A stretch of DNA of 64,000 bases from Aliikangiella coralliicola (GCF_007004725.1 NZ_ML660162.1:434001-498000); one strand, 5' to 3'. Shown: positions 45,183-54,544, counted from the first letter of the stretch. Made by a program: numbers and translations. The notes: generated from the letters alone by a model not told the origin.

Positions 45183-46046
45183 TCATGTCACTTCAGCATT
45201 AGCAATAAACACATTTACCGGCTGATTACTTTGCAGCTGTGCAAAGGTCTCTAGAAAAGTATTCACTTGGGATAATCGAACATCAAAATAATGATAAAAG
45301 TCGAGTAAACTGATAAAGCGCTCGACAGTAAAACGAGTGATGGCTTTTAGTAATCCTGGTCTTAGACGGTCAATTTGACTATTAAGCGTATCTTGAATTT
45401 CAAAGTGCAGCATTGAAAAGTCACTGAGCGCTGAATTACATTGAATAAAATTGGCGTATCCTTTAATCGAATCTGTTTGACGAACGTAGACCGAAATAGC
45501 AGACTTTCTCTTCCAGAACGAAAGTTGTTTGGCAACTTGATTGAGGTCGAAGACATATTTTCTAATTTGTTCAGTTTCCATTTGCATGAGTTGTTGTACT
45601 TTAACAACAATCAGGATTTTCGGTTTTAACGCAAACCAGGAACCTTTAAGCTGCAACAGCTGGAGTTTTGCTTTTGGCGACTGATCAGTAATAAGAAAGT
45701 CGGGGATGATGTGTGCTTCTAACTTTTCACGATCCGGGAGTTGTTGGGCTTGTAAATTCCCCCCCTCTACAAATAACAAATTGATCATTTGTTCAGGATC
45801 ACAGTCCTCGTCGCCAATAATGAATAAACGTCGATTTTGCTTTTTATAAGACTGCCATTTTCCATACAGAAAGTGGACCAGCACAACCACTAATAAAATA
45901 ACCAATACCACAGCCAGAAAAATAATCGCCACATTTAGATAATTAACGGCAAGCGCTTTATCAAAACTTAAAATTATGCGTAAAACCAGAAAGGTAAGTG
46001 CGCTAAAAAAAATCGTAAGTGCTATAAGTTGTATTGTCTTATTCAT
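45183..46046 (-). CDS. TssM/IcmF-like N-terminal fragment, GTPase-degenerate
   Basis: A 287-residue protein with two membrane helices (about 6-27 and 37-60) and a cytoplasmic domain that follows the TssM order: RRLFIIGDEDCDPEQ where the P-loop should be (no GK[ST]), PDFLITDQS, ALKPKILIVVKVQQLM and SAISVYVRQTDSIKGYANFI (compare PVYVVFTKxDLLxGF). The third helix and the roughly 700-residue periplasmic part of true TssM (about 1100 residues) are absent. This would anchor to the inner membrane but not cross the periplasm. It is the last gene of the type VI-like operon, two bases after the PAAR-like stop. The homology call is from pattern reading. Confidence 0.6.
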   Translation of the reverse strand: MNKTIQLIALTIFFSALTFLVLRIILSFDKALAVNYLNVAIIFLAVVLVILLVVVLVHFLYGKWQSYKKQNRRLFIIGDEDCDPEQMINLLFVEGGNLQAQQLPDREKLEAHIIPDFLITDQSPKAKLQLLQLKGSWFALKPKILIVVKVQQLMQMETEQIRKYVFDLNQVAKQLSFWKRKSAISVYVRQTDSIKGYANFIQCNSALSDFSMLHFEIQDTLNSQIDRLRPGLLKAITRFTVERFISLLDFYHYFDVRLSQVNTFLETFAQLQSNQPVNVFIANAEVT

Positions 46047-46048
46047 CG

Positions 46049-46432
46049 CTACGCTTCCACTATCATTTGGCCTGGCTGGTTGATACTGATGACGCCGGCG
46101 TAACTACACGCCAACTTGCTATTATCGGTCAGTATCGGAGCACCACTTAATAATACTGTCGGATTCCCCGGCGCCCAGGGTGTTGCCGTCGCCGGAACAC
46201 AAGGCGCTGGCGTTGGTACACCTAACGCGGCGGAAGTTGCAGCAATTACCGCCGGATTGGTCGGTGCACTGCACATTCCGAAAGTCGGTATGTTGGTAAT
46301 TGGAATATAATCGAGAATATTTGCACCAGGAGTCGTCTCGTCAACTCGCTTTACCGGCAGCACATTCAAGGCTGCCGGCGCGACACCGAAAGAGCATTGC
46401 ATTAGCGCACCGCTACAAACACATTTTGGCAT
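46049..46432 (-). CDS. DUF4280 PAAR-like spike-tip protein
   Basis: A 127-residue protein with the DUF4280 pattern: MPKCVCSGALMQCSFG, then PAALNVLP, NIPTFGMCSAPTNPAV, PCVPATATPW and the closing SYAGVISINQPGQM. The conserved Cys residues suit a metal-binding pyramidal spike. DUF4280 proteins cap contractile-tail spikes in type VI and extracellular contractile systems. AAGGAG precedes the ATG. It lies directly after the VgrG-like gene, as expected for a tip protein, and 22 bp separates the two genes. It is short, with no effector extension. Confidence 0.85.
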   Translation of the reverse strand: MPKCVCSGALMQCSFGVAPAALNVLPVKRVDETTPGANILDYIPITNIPTFGMCSAPTNPAVIAATSAALGVPTPAPCVPATATPWAPGNPTVLLSGAPILTDNSKLACSYAGVISINQPGQMIVEA

Positions 46433-46453
46433 GATAGTTTCTCCTTAATTGGA

Positions 46454-48163
46454 TCATTTTTCTTCGCAAGTTTGCAAAATGATGCTACCTTCTTCGAGAC
46501 GAACCAATTCAGTGTCTTTTTCTTTTTTACGTTTAATGTCCAACACTGGTTTGCTCGCTTCGTAAATATGTCTTAACGAGGTTTCATCTTGATCGTTTTT
46601 TCCAAAAAGAATGTGATTCCCCTGGGTAGCCACAGGGAGCCTTACCCTGTCTCCCCAACTCAATACTTTTACTATGGATGCCTGATAGCAATCGAAAGCA
46701 ACTAACACTTTGTTATCTCGATAAAAAGGAAAGTAAAAATGAGAATTTAAAAAGTCTGGCTCAAACAAAATTTTTATATTTTTGTCCCAGAGTGGAATGT
46801 AGACCTGGTATTCATATTGACCAGAATCTTTATTCTCAACAATATCATAGGTCTTGTCTTTTCCTTCCTCGCCGATAGTGCTAACTATCTTCCCTTCAAC
46901 CAACAACGGGAAGCGAGTTGAGTAATAGTCGGGAAAGCGTTTCTTCAGACTGGCCGATTGCTCTGCTAATACATCATAATTTAATTGATACTGAGTAAAT
47001 TCGGTATCAATATCCTCTTCGTGATTTTGCGCGACCGCCTCAATATTGATATTGATCTGATAAACACGATAGTCTTTGTTAGCGTAAAGGGCGGTTGTTC
47101 CCCAAACCTCATTGTTAACTTTAAATCCAATATTGGGGTAAAATGACTGCAGTGGCCACTGTGAAAATTTCACCGATACACACTCACCATGACTAACCAA
47201 TTGATCTGTCTCTATTTGTTTTTTGGCGCTAAACTCACTGGTTATCGGACAACGAAATAGTTTGTCCTGTCGCACGCCTGAGACCGCTTGAGTTTGCTCA
47301 ATTAATTCTTGCTGAGGATTATCTGCTAAAGCATTTAATAACTGGGTATTATTGCGCGCGGTTTCCGGCCAAAAACTCGACAGGCTGAAAATTTCGTGAG
47401 GTAAGAATATTTTCGTTTCGGTTAGCTCTGGTTTATCATCACTAAGCAAGTATTTTTGCTGCGCATAATCGTAGCTCAAAACACCATTATTATTTTGCAG
47501 ATATTCAATTAAAAAATCATAAAAACTTGTACTTCTCGCGGCGGTTATATTTTTATCGATTTTTTTTTGAATATTATTACTGCCTACATTAACGTCTCCC
47601 CTTTTGCCTAGTCCCAGGCAAATAATTGGTTTCGCTTCATTTAAACTCGTTAGTTCGAGATCAAGTTTGATCAATTCCGGGATTTGCGCTTTGATAACAG
47701 AAGCCATTGTCTGGTCGACATAAAGTTCGCAGGGAAAATGTTGTCGCCATAAGACAGCCGCAGGATCAGCGAAAGTTACCCGATAATATCGATAAAGAAT
47801 CGGACGCTCAGACAAGGTAAGATAATTGAGTTCAATCACCGATTTATCTGTGACTAAACCCTTCACAACTAACGGTTCAGGTGGAGGTTCGGGCAGGTTG
47901 AACACCGGCGTAATAGATAAATCGATTTCAATCAAATCTTCCGTCGCAAAGTTATCGATTAGCTGATCTTTATTTTGCTCCACAGGTAGCCAGAATCCGA
48001 CACTCCCAGAAAAACCATAACTGACTAAACTTAGCTGGCACTGTTTGACATTCGCTCCAGGAATTTTATGACTAGCTCCGTTAATTTTAAGCGTTAGTTC
48101 GAAGGCTAGACTATCGACGCTAGATTGCTCCTTCAATTGCTTTAGTGGATCGAATTTATTCAT
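46454..48163 (-). CDS. tssI: VgrG-like spike protein
   Basis: 569 residues from the ATG at 48163 (with GGAG eight bases upstream, overlapping tssA-like by eight bases). The first part is gp27-like (ELTLKINGASHKIPG, YRYYRVTFADPAAVLWRQHF, STSFYDFLIEYLQNNNGVLS). A gp5-like OB domain follows at about 410-500 (PLLVEGKIVSTIGEEGKD, YEYQVYIPLWD, DNKVLVAFDCY, VKVLSWGDRV). The C-terminus is short, with no long beta-helix. A separate small protein in the same operon (52759-53148) has that helix pattern, so the spike may be split. Divergent from common VgrG, but the domain order and the neighbouring PAAR-like gene support the call. Confidence 0.8.
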   Translation of the reverse strand: MNKFDPLKQLKEQSSVDSLAFELTLKINGASHKIPGANVKQCQLSLVSYGFSGSVGFWLPVEQNKDQLIDNFATEDLIEIDLSITPVFNLPEPPPEPLVVKGLVTDKSVIELNYLTLSERPILYRYYRVTFADPAAVLWRQHFPCELYVDQTMASVIKAQIPELIKLDLELTSLNEAKPIICLGLGKRGDVNVGSNNIQKKIDKNITAARSTSFYDFLIEYLQNNNGVLSYDYAQQKYLLSDDKPELTETKIFLPHEIFSLSSFWPETARNNTQLLNALADNPQQELIEQTQAVSGVRQDKLFRCPITSEFSAKKQIETDQLVSHGECVSVKFSQWPLQSFYPNIGFKVNNEVWGTTALYANKDYRVYQININIEAVAQNHEEDIDTEFTQYQLNYDVLAEQSASLKKRFPDYYSTRFPLLVEGKIVSTIGEEGKDKTYDIVENKDSGQYEYQVYIPLWDKNIKILFEPDFLNSHFYFPFYRDNKVLVAFDCYQASIVKVLSWGDRVRLPVATQGNHILFGKNDQDETSLRHIYEASKPVLDIKRKKEKDTELVRLEEGSIILQTCEEK

Positions 48164-49364
48164 TATCAAACTCCACTGCCTCAGGCGCATATTCAAAATC
48201 ATGTTGCCCATGATTACCTTGATAGTGATTCAAGTTACCATCTGACTCAGTGACATAATGAAGTTTCGAGCCACTCGCTGGAGAAAAAGGGTGACAGTTA
48301 TCCTGGTTATTTTCACTAGCGCTAGAATTATTGACCTCTTCCAATTCAAGATTAAAAAAACCCTCCATATCAACGGCATAATATTCTCTTAATGCTTGAC
48401 CATAAGAGGTATCTCGAACTGCTAAATGTTGGCTAAGTAACGGTTCATTGACAACCCTCAATTCTGCGAAACGTTTGAATATCGATGGCAAATAATGAAG
48501 TGGATTAAAATTGTCAATTTCTTGTTGAATATCATCGTTTACAATTGAAGCCTTAAATAAATCTTTCTGGCTAATCAGCTCATCAAATAATTCAATTTTT
48601 CTGATTAATTTTTTTAGCGGATGTGAGCAATACAATTCAAGTCGAGAATGGCACTCTAGCTGACTAGCGGCATGATTTTGGTTTAGCTCACGAGTAATAC
48701 AATTCTGTGCTGTGCCTTTTTCTGTACTTTCGTTTTTACTGTCAGACTCGATTAAATGTTCTTCGCAATTGAGTTCTTGAGATTCATTTTCTGCGGATTG
48801 ACTTTCCGGATCATATTCAATCAACTCATCAAAATGGTTCTTTCTTATTTCATGAATTTTATAAACGAGTTCGCTCAACTGAAAGTGGTTCGAAAGATGC
48901 GCTGCCAATTTATTCATCTCAGCTACAATCAAGCCACAGGAGCTTTTAAACGCCTCTTGTTCATTGCTATGTTGGCCAATTCTTTGTTCGACTTTTTTTA
49001 ACAATAACTTTAGACACTGCAATAAAATATCACTAGTGCCTTTCGACTCACAGTTGCGGCTAGTAATATTCAGTGGCAACCATACATCGCAGTCTTGCTC
49101 AAGTAACGTATTAAGCGAATTCAATATCTGATGTAATTGAGCCCTTGGAGAAACCACCCAACAGCTATACAGATAATAGGTCACAATTCGAATATCAAAC
49201 ACCTTCTGCGAAAAAAGCGCTTCGGCACGCTCAATAATCAAATCATAATTACCAACTTGCCATTGACTGCCCATAGACAGGAAAGCCTGTTCGACATATT
49301 CCTCCGCGATACCTGGGTCTCTCTCTACTAGACCTTGTAAACAAACTAAACCTGAATGCGACAT
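48156..49364 (-). CDS. tssA: TssA-like (ImpA family) protein
   Basis: A 402-residue protein. The N-terminal region (QVGNYDLIIERAEALFSQKV, FDIRIVTYYLYSCW, LLEQDCDVWLPLN) corresponds to the ImpA N-terminal domain of TssA. The middle is acidic and low complexity (200-260), and the end has NFNPLHYLPSIFKRFAEL, a pattern shared by some TssA proteins. TssA primes assembly of the baseplate and sheath. The GGGGAGT before the ATG is strong. It overlaps tssG by 19 bases and tssI by eight, so expression is tightly coupled. The call is moderately secure; the sequence is divergent. Confidence 0.7.
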   Translation of the reverse strand: MSHSGLVCLQGLVERDPGIAEEYVEQAFLSMGSQWQVGNYDLIIERAEALFSQKVFDIRIVTYYLYSCWVVSPRAQLHQILNSLNTLLEQDCDVWLPLNITSRNCESKGTSDILLQCLKLLLKKVEQRIGQHSNEQEAFKSSCGLIVAEMNKLAAHLSNHFQLSELVYKIHEIRKNHFDELIEYDPESQSAENESQELNCEEHLIESDSKNESTEKGTAQNCITRELNQNHAASQLECHSRLELYCSHPLKKLIRKIELFDELISQKDLFKASIVNDDIQQEIDNFNPLHYLPSIFKRFAELRVVNEPLLSQHLAVRDTSYGQALREYYAVDMEGFFNLELEEVNNSSASENNQDNCHPFSPASGSKLHYVTESDGNLNHYQGNHGQHDFEYAPEAVEFDNE

Positions 49365-50269
49365 GGTACTCCCCAGATAACATCCGGCATTGACTTAACT
49401 TTAGGCAATCTGACAGCACCTTGATGCAAGCAAAGAGTATGCGCCTGTTTTGCCGTTGTTTGTAAAGTTTCATAACCCAGGCTACTCGCAGGTCTTAAAT
49501 GCAAACTGTGGTTATGTGTACCCAATGCCATGGTAATTTTTAAGCAGAGCTCCAGACCATCCAGCAAGGGAAACACTAACTCTTCAACTCGCCGCAGAGC
49601 CTCTTCTGCCCAATTTAAATTTGGTTGATAATCATCATGCATCAACCTTAAATGAATGTGCCGGGCGGCAAGTTCATTTATTTTCTGTCCACCAAAAGTT
49701 GAATCGTCACCTAAGATAAGCGTTCCAAGGTAGATGGCTTCAGCGGTCACAGAGGTAGGAAAACTAGAACACCCTACTTTTATTTTAAACTCGGGAAACA
49801 CCATCTGAAACAGCCAGAATAAAGTCGATTTAGACCGCATATTTTGTAATACCAGGTAATTTTGATTGGTACTTTGCCAATCCCTGAACAGCTCAGTGTT
49901 AATTTGTGGATAGAGGTTCCCCAGGTAGTTCGTAATCAGTAAGTGGTCAAAAAAACCGAGGAATAATGACAAACTTTTTTGTTGCATGGATGCAACATCG
50001 AGCTGACGGTATAAGGCGCTCGGTAGTGGACTATGCACACCAAGCAATCCGAGGTTGATGCTAATGAAAACCCGCTCGTTGTTCAACGATACCTTTTCAA
50101 TTAGTCGATCTTGCGACGCAAGACTATCATGGCTGGAAAACCAAATATCATTCATTGAATAACCTTCCAACTTTAACAACCTTAAAAGCGCCAATAAATC
50201 AAAGCTCGCTAAACGAGAGTTTATTTCGCTGCATAAATCTTTGTCGGTCCGAAGTTGAAGAGTGCTCAT
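49346..50269 (-). CDS. tssG: TssG-like baseplate protein
   Basis: A 307-residue protein with the TssG pattern: FDLLALLRLLKLEGYSMNDI near the start, ISINLGLLGVHSPLPSALYR, SLFLGFFDHLLITNYL, and a late RHIHLRLMHDDYQPNL. TssG forms the baseplate wedge with TssF and TssK. Adjacent genes encode TssL-like and TssF, and it overlaps the TssL-like gene by four bases (ATGA type). Length is in the usual range for TssG. Confidence 0.8.
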   Translation of the reverse strand: MSTLQLRTDKDLCSEINSRLASFDLLALLRLLKLEGYSMNDIWFSSHDSLASQDRLIEKVSLNNERVFISINLGLLGVHSPLPSALYRQLDVASMQQKSLSLFLGFFDHLLITNYLGNLYPQINTELFRDWQSTNQNYLVLQNMRSKSTLFWLFQMVFPEFKIKVGCSSFPTSVTAEAIYLGTLILGDDSTFGGQKINELAARHIHLRLMHDDYQPNLNWAEEALRRVEELVFPLLDGLELCLKITMALGTHNHSLHLRPASSLGYETLQTTAKQAHTLCLHQGAVRLPKVKSMPDVIWGVPCRIQV

Positions 50270-51027
50270 ACGCCAATTCTCCGACGTAAATATTCTGTAA
50301 TGCTTAGACCTTTGCCGACTTTGTCTTTATTTGTTTTCAGATAAGTAATCGGTGTATGCCTGGAAAAATCAATAAACCGGTCTTCACGTCTATTATCAAA
50401 TTGACTTTCATCACTCACTGCTGATGAAGTGTTGACTATCTTATCAACAGGTGTGTAATGTAAGGTGGATTCAATTAACTCAGCTAGCCGAAATATTATT
50501 TTCTCCAGCTCTACTTTTCTATCAATATATTCACCAGCAAATCCCTGTTTTAAACATAAATAGAAAACTTGCAACGAAAATTTATTTTTCGCAGGTGACG
50601 CCATTAATCGTTCTAGATAACGAAAAAACTGGTTGCCGCCGTCAGAAACTTTTAAAAGTTGTTGTTGTAATTTGAACCAACGTTCTCGACTATCCAGCGA
50701 AGGATTTTTTAGCACGATTTCGTCACTTTGAATAATCAAGGCAACCACGATTGACCTGGCTTCATTCTCGCTAATCAGATTCACTAACTTTCCATGACAT
50801 TCTTTTAACGCAGCCAAAAGTTCCTGATTGGTCTCGAGCGCTAAATTGACAGGTTTCTTTAACGGCTGTTCGCTCTCGGTAACTACCGTAACTTCTGACA
50901 CAGCGATCGCTGCCGATTGTGGTTCGAGACCGATATTTGCTTCGCTATCAACTGGCATTAAATGATCGAGCGCCCTTGTTCGTCGCTCAATAAAGCAGTA
51001 GATAATGTCCCACGCTTCAGAATACAT
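50266..51027 (-). CDS. TssL/DotU-like cytoplasmic domain protein without membrane anchor
   Basis: A 253-residue protein. Residues about 95-195 follow the DotU/TssL cytoplasmic domain: ARSIVVALIIQSDEIVL (the calm region with the conserved DE), RWFKLQQQLLKVSDGGNQFF, SLQVFYLCLKQGFAGEYIDR (the GFxGxY motif), then RLAELI. The C-terminal membrane helix that anchors TssL is absent; the last 45 residues are charged. An N-terminal 90-residue extension is of unknown role. It overlaps tssF (11 bases) and tssG (4 bases). With the truncated TssM-like protein this points to a reduced membrane complex. The DotU match is from motif reading. Confidence 0.65.
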   Translation of the reverse strand: MYSEAWDIIYCFIERRTRALDHLMPVDSEANIGLEPQSAAIAVSEVTVVTESEQPLKKPVNLALETNQELLAALKECHGKLVNLISENEARSIVVALIIQSDEIVLKNPSLDSRERWFKLQQQLLKVSDGGNQFFRYLERLMASPAKNKFSLQVFYLCLKQGFAGEYIDRKVELEKIIFRLAELIESTLHYTPVDKIVNTSSAVSDESQFDNRREDRFIDFSRHTPITYLKTNKDKVGKGLSITEYLRRRIGV

Positions 51028-52741
51028 TATCCCCCCTGGTTAGCCTGTTTGGGTCTTCATGTATACTAAAATTAGCTAGCTGATTATTCGCTTCGGTTGG
51101 AGAAATGGCTCCCTTGCCATTGACGTCAGTAAACTCGGCCTTAACTCTGATGGAAATGTCACCAATCCAGTTATCCAGTATTGTTTGCAGATGGATCAAA
51201 AACGAATCTGCTAATAGCATTAATTGAAAATCCATCGGAAAAAACACAACCACATAAACCAAACAAGGTTGTTCACTATCCACTTGATTGGATATCACTC
51301 TGAGATCCTTTAACTTCTCACGAAGTGCGCCATACTCTCCTGACCAGATGGAAGTAAAACTATCGAGAATTATCGCCATTTCGTTAAAGCTTAAAATCGC
51401 TTTGTTCTTCAGCGCAGATAGTTCAAGATACTTTTCCGGCAAGCACTCTGGGGCTGGTATATAAGAAACTAATTGACCGCTACCGCTGCTGAGTAGGCTC
51501 CAGGTTAGTCCAGCGATATCCAGATCATTAGGCCGCACATTAATTTTATCGCCGATGACCTGACTGAAATTCGGGTGATGCCAGAAACCATCAACAACAA
51601 CTTTCTGCGGTTGATGAAAGGCTTGAGGTAAATTCAGCTCTATAGCCGGTGCAGTATTGTCACCATTGTCATTCGCACTTTCTGGTGGATATAGCTGGTA
51701 ACTGTTAAGGCCATCTTTCACAATTCCCGGCCGAATTGGAATGCGTTCACCTGTATTAACTTGATAAACACCATCGACACTACAAAGAGACAATTCCGGG
51801 TCGACAACAGGCGATAGTATTGGGTACTGGCTTTGCGTTCCATCACATTGAATGGGTTGAGCCTGGTCCATTATTTTATTTTCAACAGGAATGACAAATA
51901 GATGAAATAGTTCCGAGGCTAACTGAATTTCCTCAGGCCAGTCGCAGCATAGTGATATTGAAATATCACAATAGCGCCACTGAGTCGGCGCATCATCGAG
52001 CTTAAGATTCAAATAACACGTTTGTTGTGGCAAGTGAAAGAAACTCCTCTCTTGTTCGAGCGGGTGAACATTCCATTTTTCCTGTGCGCTATTTTCACTA
52101 TCTAAACCATCCGGCGCTCCTAATGAATAAGCACAATCGATCTGCTTACCGGCATCAAAGTTGGCGGAGATTTTTGTGGTATATTTTTTGAAAAGATGAA
52201 GCAATGTTAGCGATAAAACATAATTCCCCTGACCATGAACAAAAATATTGAGCCTATCCAACTTTCCTGGCGAAGCAGTTAGCGCTAGCACTCGGATCAT
52301 TAATTCTGACCGATTTTTTTGATAAGCGGTTTTTCCTACTCTTTGTAGGCTGAGGGGTTGAACCGGCATATCATATAAAGTACGGAATTTGGCTTGAACA
52401 TCATCTGAGGAAGAAAGGACTAAAATAGTACCAGCATTAATCTGGGTCGGCTCAATTAATTTATCGACCCCCAGTTTAATCAGACCTTTGGCTGGGACAG
52501 GGGATAATAAATAAGGAAGCAGCTGATGAAAAACTCGGTGGTGGAGTTGCTTAATCTGCCGCTTGCCACACAACCGACTTCGCGCCATAAATAATGCCAT
52601 GGAATCAATCATCTGCTTTACATTGGGATTATCTTCTTCCAATCGAGATTCACTAAATTGGCGAGTATATTGGGAGTGAAACTCTTTAATAAAGTTAATC
52701 TCTTCCTTATAGGCTTGTTTTAGTAAGGCGCTCATTTCCAT
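51017..52741 (-). CDS. tssF: TssF-like baseplate protein
   Basis: A 574-residue protein with the TssF opening: ALLKQAYKEEINFIKEFHSQ, then DNPNVKQMIDSMALFMARSR and LLPYLLSPVPAKGLIKL. Length matches the family (about 580-620). TssF is the central wedge protein of the type VI baseplate, together with TssG and TssK. It is in the middle of the operon, overlapping the TssL-like gene by 11 bases; the gap to the spike-like gene is 17 bases. The predicted lack of a signal or membrane segment fits. Confidence 0.85.
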   Translation of the reverse strand: MEMSALLKQAYKEEINFIKEFHSQYTRQFSESRLEEDNPNVKQMIDSMALFMARSRLCGKRQIKQLHHRVFHQLLPYLLSPVPAKGLIKLGVDKLIEPTQINAGTILVLSSSDDVQAKFRTLYDMPVQPLSLQRVGKTAYQKNRSELMIRVLALTASPGKLDRLNIFVHGQGNYVLSLTLLHLFKKYTTKISANFDAGKQIDCAYSLGAPDGLDSENSAQEKWNVHPLEQERSFFHLPQQTCYLNLKLDDAPTQWRYCDISISLCCDWPEEIQLASELFHLFVIPVENKIMDQAQPIQCDGTQSQYPILSPVVDPELSLCSVDGVYQVNTGERIPIRPGIVKDGLNSYQLYPPESANDNGDNTAPAIELNLPQAFHQPQKVVVDGFWHHPNFSQVIGDKINVRPNDLDIAGLTWSLLSSGSGQLVSYIPAPECLPEKYLELSALKNKAILSFNEMAIILDSFTSIWSGEYGALREKLKDLRVISNQVDSEQPCLVYVVVFFPMDFQLMLLADSFLIHLQTILDNWIGDISIRVKAEFTDVNGKGAISPTEANNQLANFSIHEDPNRLTRGDNVF

Positions 52742-52758
52742 AATTATTCTTGATAAAC

Positions 52759-53148
52759 CTATTGCAGTTTAATCATGCCTCCCTCAGCTTTGATCAGTGT
52801 TGTTCCTGATACATTGACATTATTTGCGCCTAAACTCGCATCATTTACTGCTGACGCATCGAAGTTGGCATCGCTAGAGATGGCAAAATCGCCGCCGCTG
52901 GTATGGCTAGTTTTTTGATTGGCGTGGCAACTAATATTGTCCGCCTCTAACTTAAAATCTTTACACGACAACGAAATAGAATCTGGCGTTTGTATCATGG
53001 TCGATGTTTGTGAACTGCCTTTACTGGTGGTAGTTATCGATTTATCATTAAGAACAATCGTGTGCACAATCGAGTCAGCTTCATTATCCACCGTGATCAA
53101 AACACCTTCCTGTTTGTTGAGTTCAATTCGACATAGGAGCGTGGTCAT
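52759..53148 (-). CDS. Stand-alone spike-like beta-helix protein
   Basis: 129 residues from the ATG at 53148, which overlaps the end of tssK by 26 bases in another frame. A longer in-frame extension to 53295 would lie wholly inside tssK. The body has short repeating beta strands: SISLSCKDFKLEADNISCHA, then DFAISSDANFDASAVNDASL and NNVNVSGTTLIKAEGGMIKL. This is the pattern of the VgrG C-terminal triple-stranded beta-helix (gp5 needle). The VgrG-like protein in this operon lacks that helix. It may be the missing needle or a structural extra. No strong ribosome-binding site is present, so it probably uses translational coupling with tssK. Confidence 0.5.
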   Translation of the reverse strand: MTTLLCRIELNKQEGVLITVDNEADSIVHTIVLNDKSITTTSKGSSQTSTMIQTPDSISLSCKDFKLEADNISCHANQKTSHTSGGDFAISSDANFDASAVNDASLGANNVNVSGTTLIKAEGGMIKLQ

Positions 53149-54463
53149 TGGAACGGCTCGATTTTTTATGTAGATAGAAATCAAATGGTTTAAGCGCAGA
53201 TTGTGCAAAAAAGCCAACTGATTTTTCCCGATGAATAAACTCTCTTTCGCTACCATTACCCAACTTAAAACACTGGAAATGAGCACCAAACTCATAACCC
53301 AGAGTCGGTTGATTAACGGCAGCTAATTCTATTCCACGTAGCGAGTAATCATTCAGCGTCTGGAGGCGGAGTTTACTACTGACTTTTGGTAAATCATCGC
53401 TGTTTAGTTGTTCTTTCCCGCTACTTGTGACGATTAAATAAAGACTGTCTTTCTCAACACAATCGTTCGGCAAGGTGCAAGAATAAATGCCATTTTCCAG
53501 AATCAACTCAATGGTTTGCGCATTGGTCTTATCTAATTTAAGACGCGGCAATAATTGTTGGAATAAGTGTTTAAATATCACATGTAATTGATTGTGCTGG
53601 TAAACCAGCGGTTCTCTTTCTGGCCACTCACCTCTGAAAAGAGAAATGTCACTCAATAATTTTTGTAGCGACTCATAAACAAAGTAGGGATGGATTTGTA
53701 GCTCTCCTTGAGCAACATCCCAGAACTCCAGATTTTCAATTAAGCGCAACGTTGTTTGCAGGCTGTTCATACACAACTTAACATCATGCAAATGGGCTCT
53801 GGGTAGATTTTGAGGGCTATATTTTTGCGTTAAACTCGCTCGAAACCGCCTGATTAACGTTTTCGTCTGCTTCAGTGGTTTTTGCAGATAAGGTGATGCG
53901 CCGATCTGAACCAGAGGCGGTATCACTATATCTGAAAGTCGCCAGAGGCCTTGATTATTTTGCTCAAAAATTCCCAAGGATCCCTGGTAAATGAGCACAT
54001 GTGTTTTAAGCAGCACTTCATAATCTTGCGGCAGACTCTGTTGGCAGGACAAAACAATTTTAAGCATTCTTCGATTGATTTTTTTCACTGAGCCAGGCAA
54101 ATAATTATCTACCCTGAGCTGTGTGGACGCAGACTCTTCAAAAACATAACAAAAAACGTGTGGTAGGTGTTGCTTCTCCAGCTCCAACGGCGAGCTCACA
54201 ATTTTTGCGTTGCTGGGGTAATCCACTACCCTGTTATATCCCTGAATTAACAATCGTAGTGCAGTCACTTGTAAACATCCCTGGGTTAGTACAGCAGCAT
54301 CCCAATTCAGTCGACATATTCCATAGGAAGGTAACCCTTTTAACTGAAAACGAAGAGAGGCATCGCCCAACAAAGATTCTTCCTGAGCTAGCAAATGTTG
54401 CGGCAACAACGGTTGCCCCATTTCCCATTTTACCGGCGCTAGTGCTTCTTGTGTCATAGTCAT
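53123..54463 (-). CDS. tssK: TssK-like baseplate protein
   Basis: A 446-residue protein with the TssK pattern: VKWEMGQPLLPQHLLAQEES at the start (the family reads W.EGmfLrPQHFQ), SYGICRLNWDAAVLTQG, and KQTKTLIRRFRASL. TssK links the baseplate to the membrane complex through its C-terminal domain. Length agrees with the family (about 445). It starts with ATG at 54463 (an alternative ATG is six bases on), 81 bp after the tube-like gene. Its normal docking partners, the TssL and TssM cytoplasmic domains, are the parts retained in this operon. Confidence 0.9.
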   Translation of the reverse strand: MTMTQEALAPVKWEMGQPLLPQHLLAQEESLLGDASLRFQLKGLPSYGICRLNWDAAVLTQGCLQVTALRLLIQGYNRVVDYPSNAKIVSSPLELEKQHLPHVFCYVFEESASTQLRVDNYLPGSVKKINRRMLKIVLSCQQSLPQDYEVLLKTHVLIYQGSLGIFEQNNQGLWRLSDIVIPPLVQIGASPYLQKPLKQTKTLIRRFRASLTQKYSPQNLPRAHLHDVKLCMNSLQTTLRLIENLEFWDVAQGELQIHPYFVYESLQKLLSDISLFRGEWPEREPLVYQHNQLHVIFKHLFQQLLPRLKLDKTNAQTIELILENGIYSCTLPNDCVEKDSLYLIVTSSGKEQLNSDDLPKVSSKLRLQTLNDYSLRGIELAAVNQPTLGYEFGAHFQCFKLGNGSEREFIHREKSVGFFAQSALKPFDFYLHKKSSRSNDHAPMSN

Positions 54464-54544
54464 TACTCGCTGCCTGCCTTGCTGTTGATAGAAAAAGCCT
54501 TATCAGACGCTTCTCAATTCGAATTCATGTGTTAACCAGCCACA

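Noticed and set aside
53149-53295. Upstream extension of the spike-like protein
   Set aside because: It lies completely inside tssK in another frame; the extra residues are hydrophobic and unlike the beta-helix body, so the ATG at 53148 is preferred.
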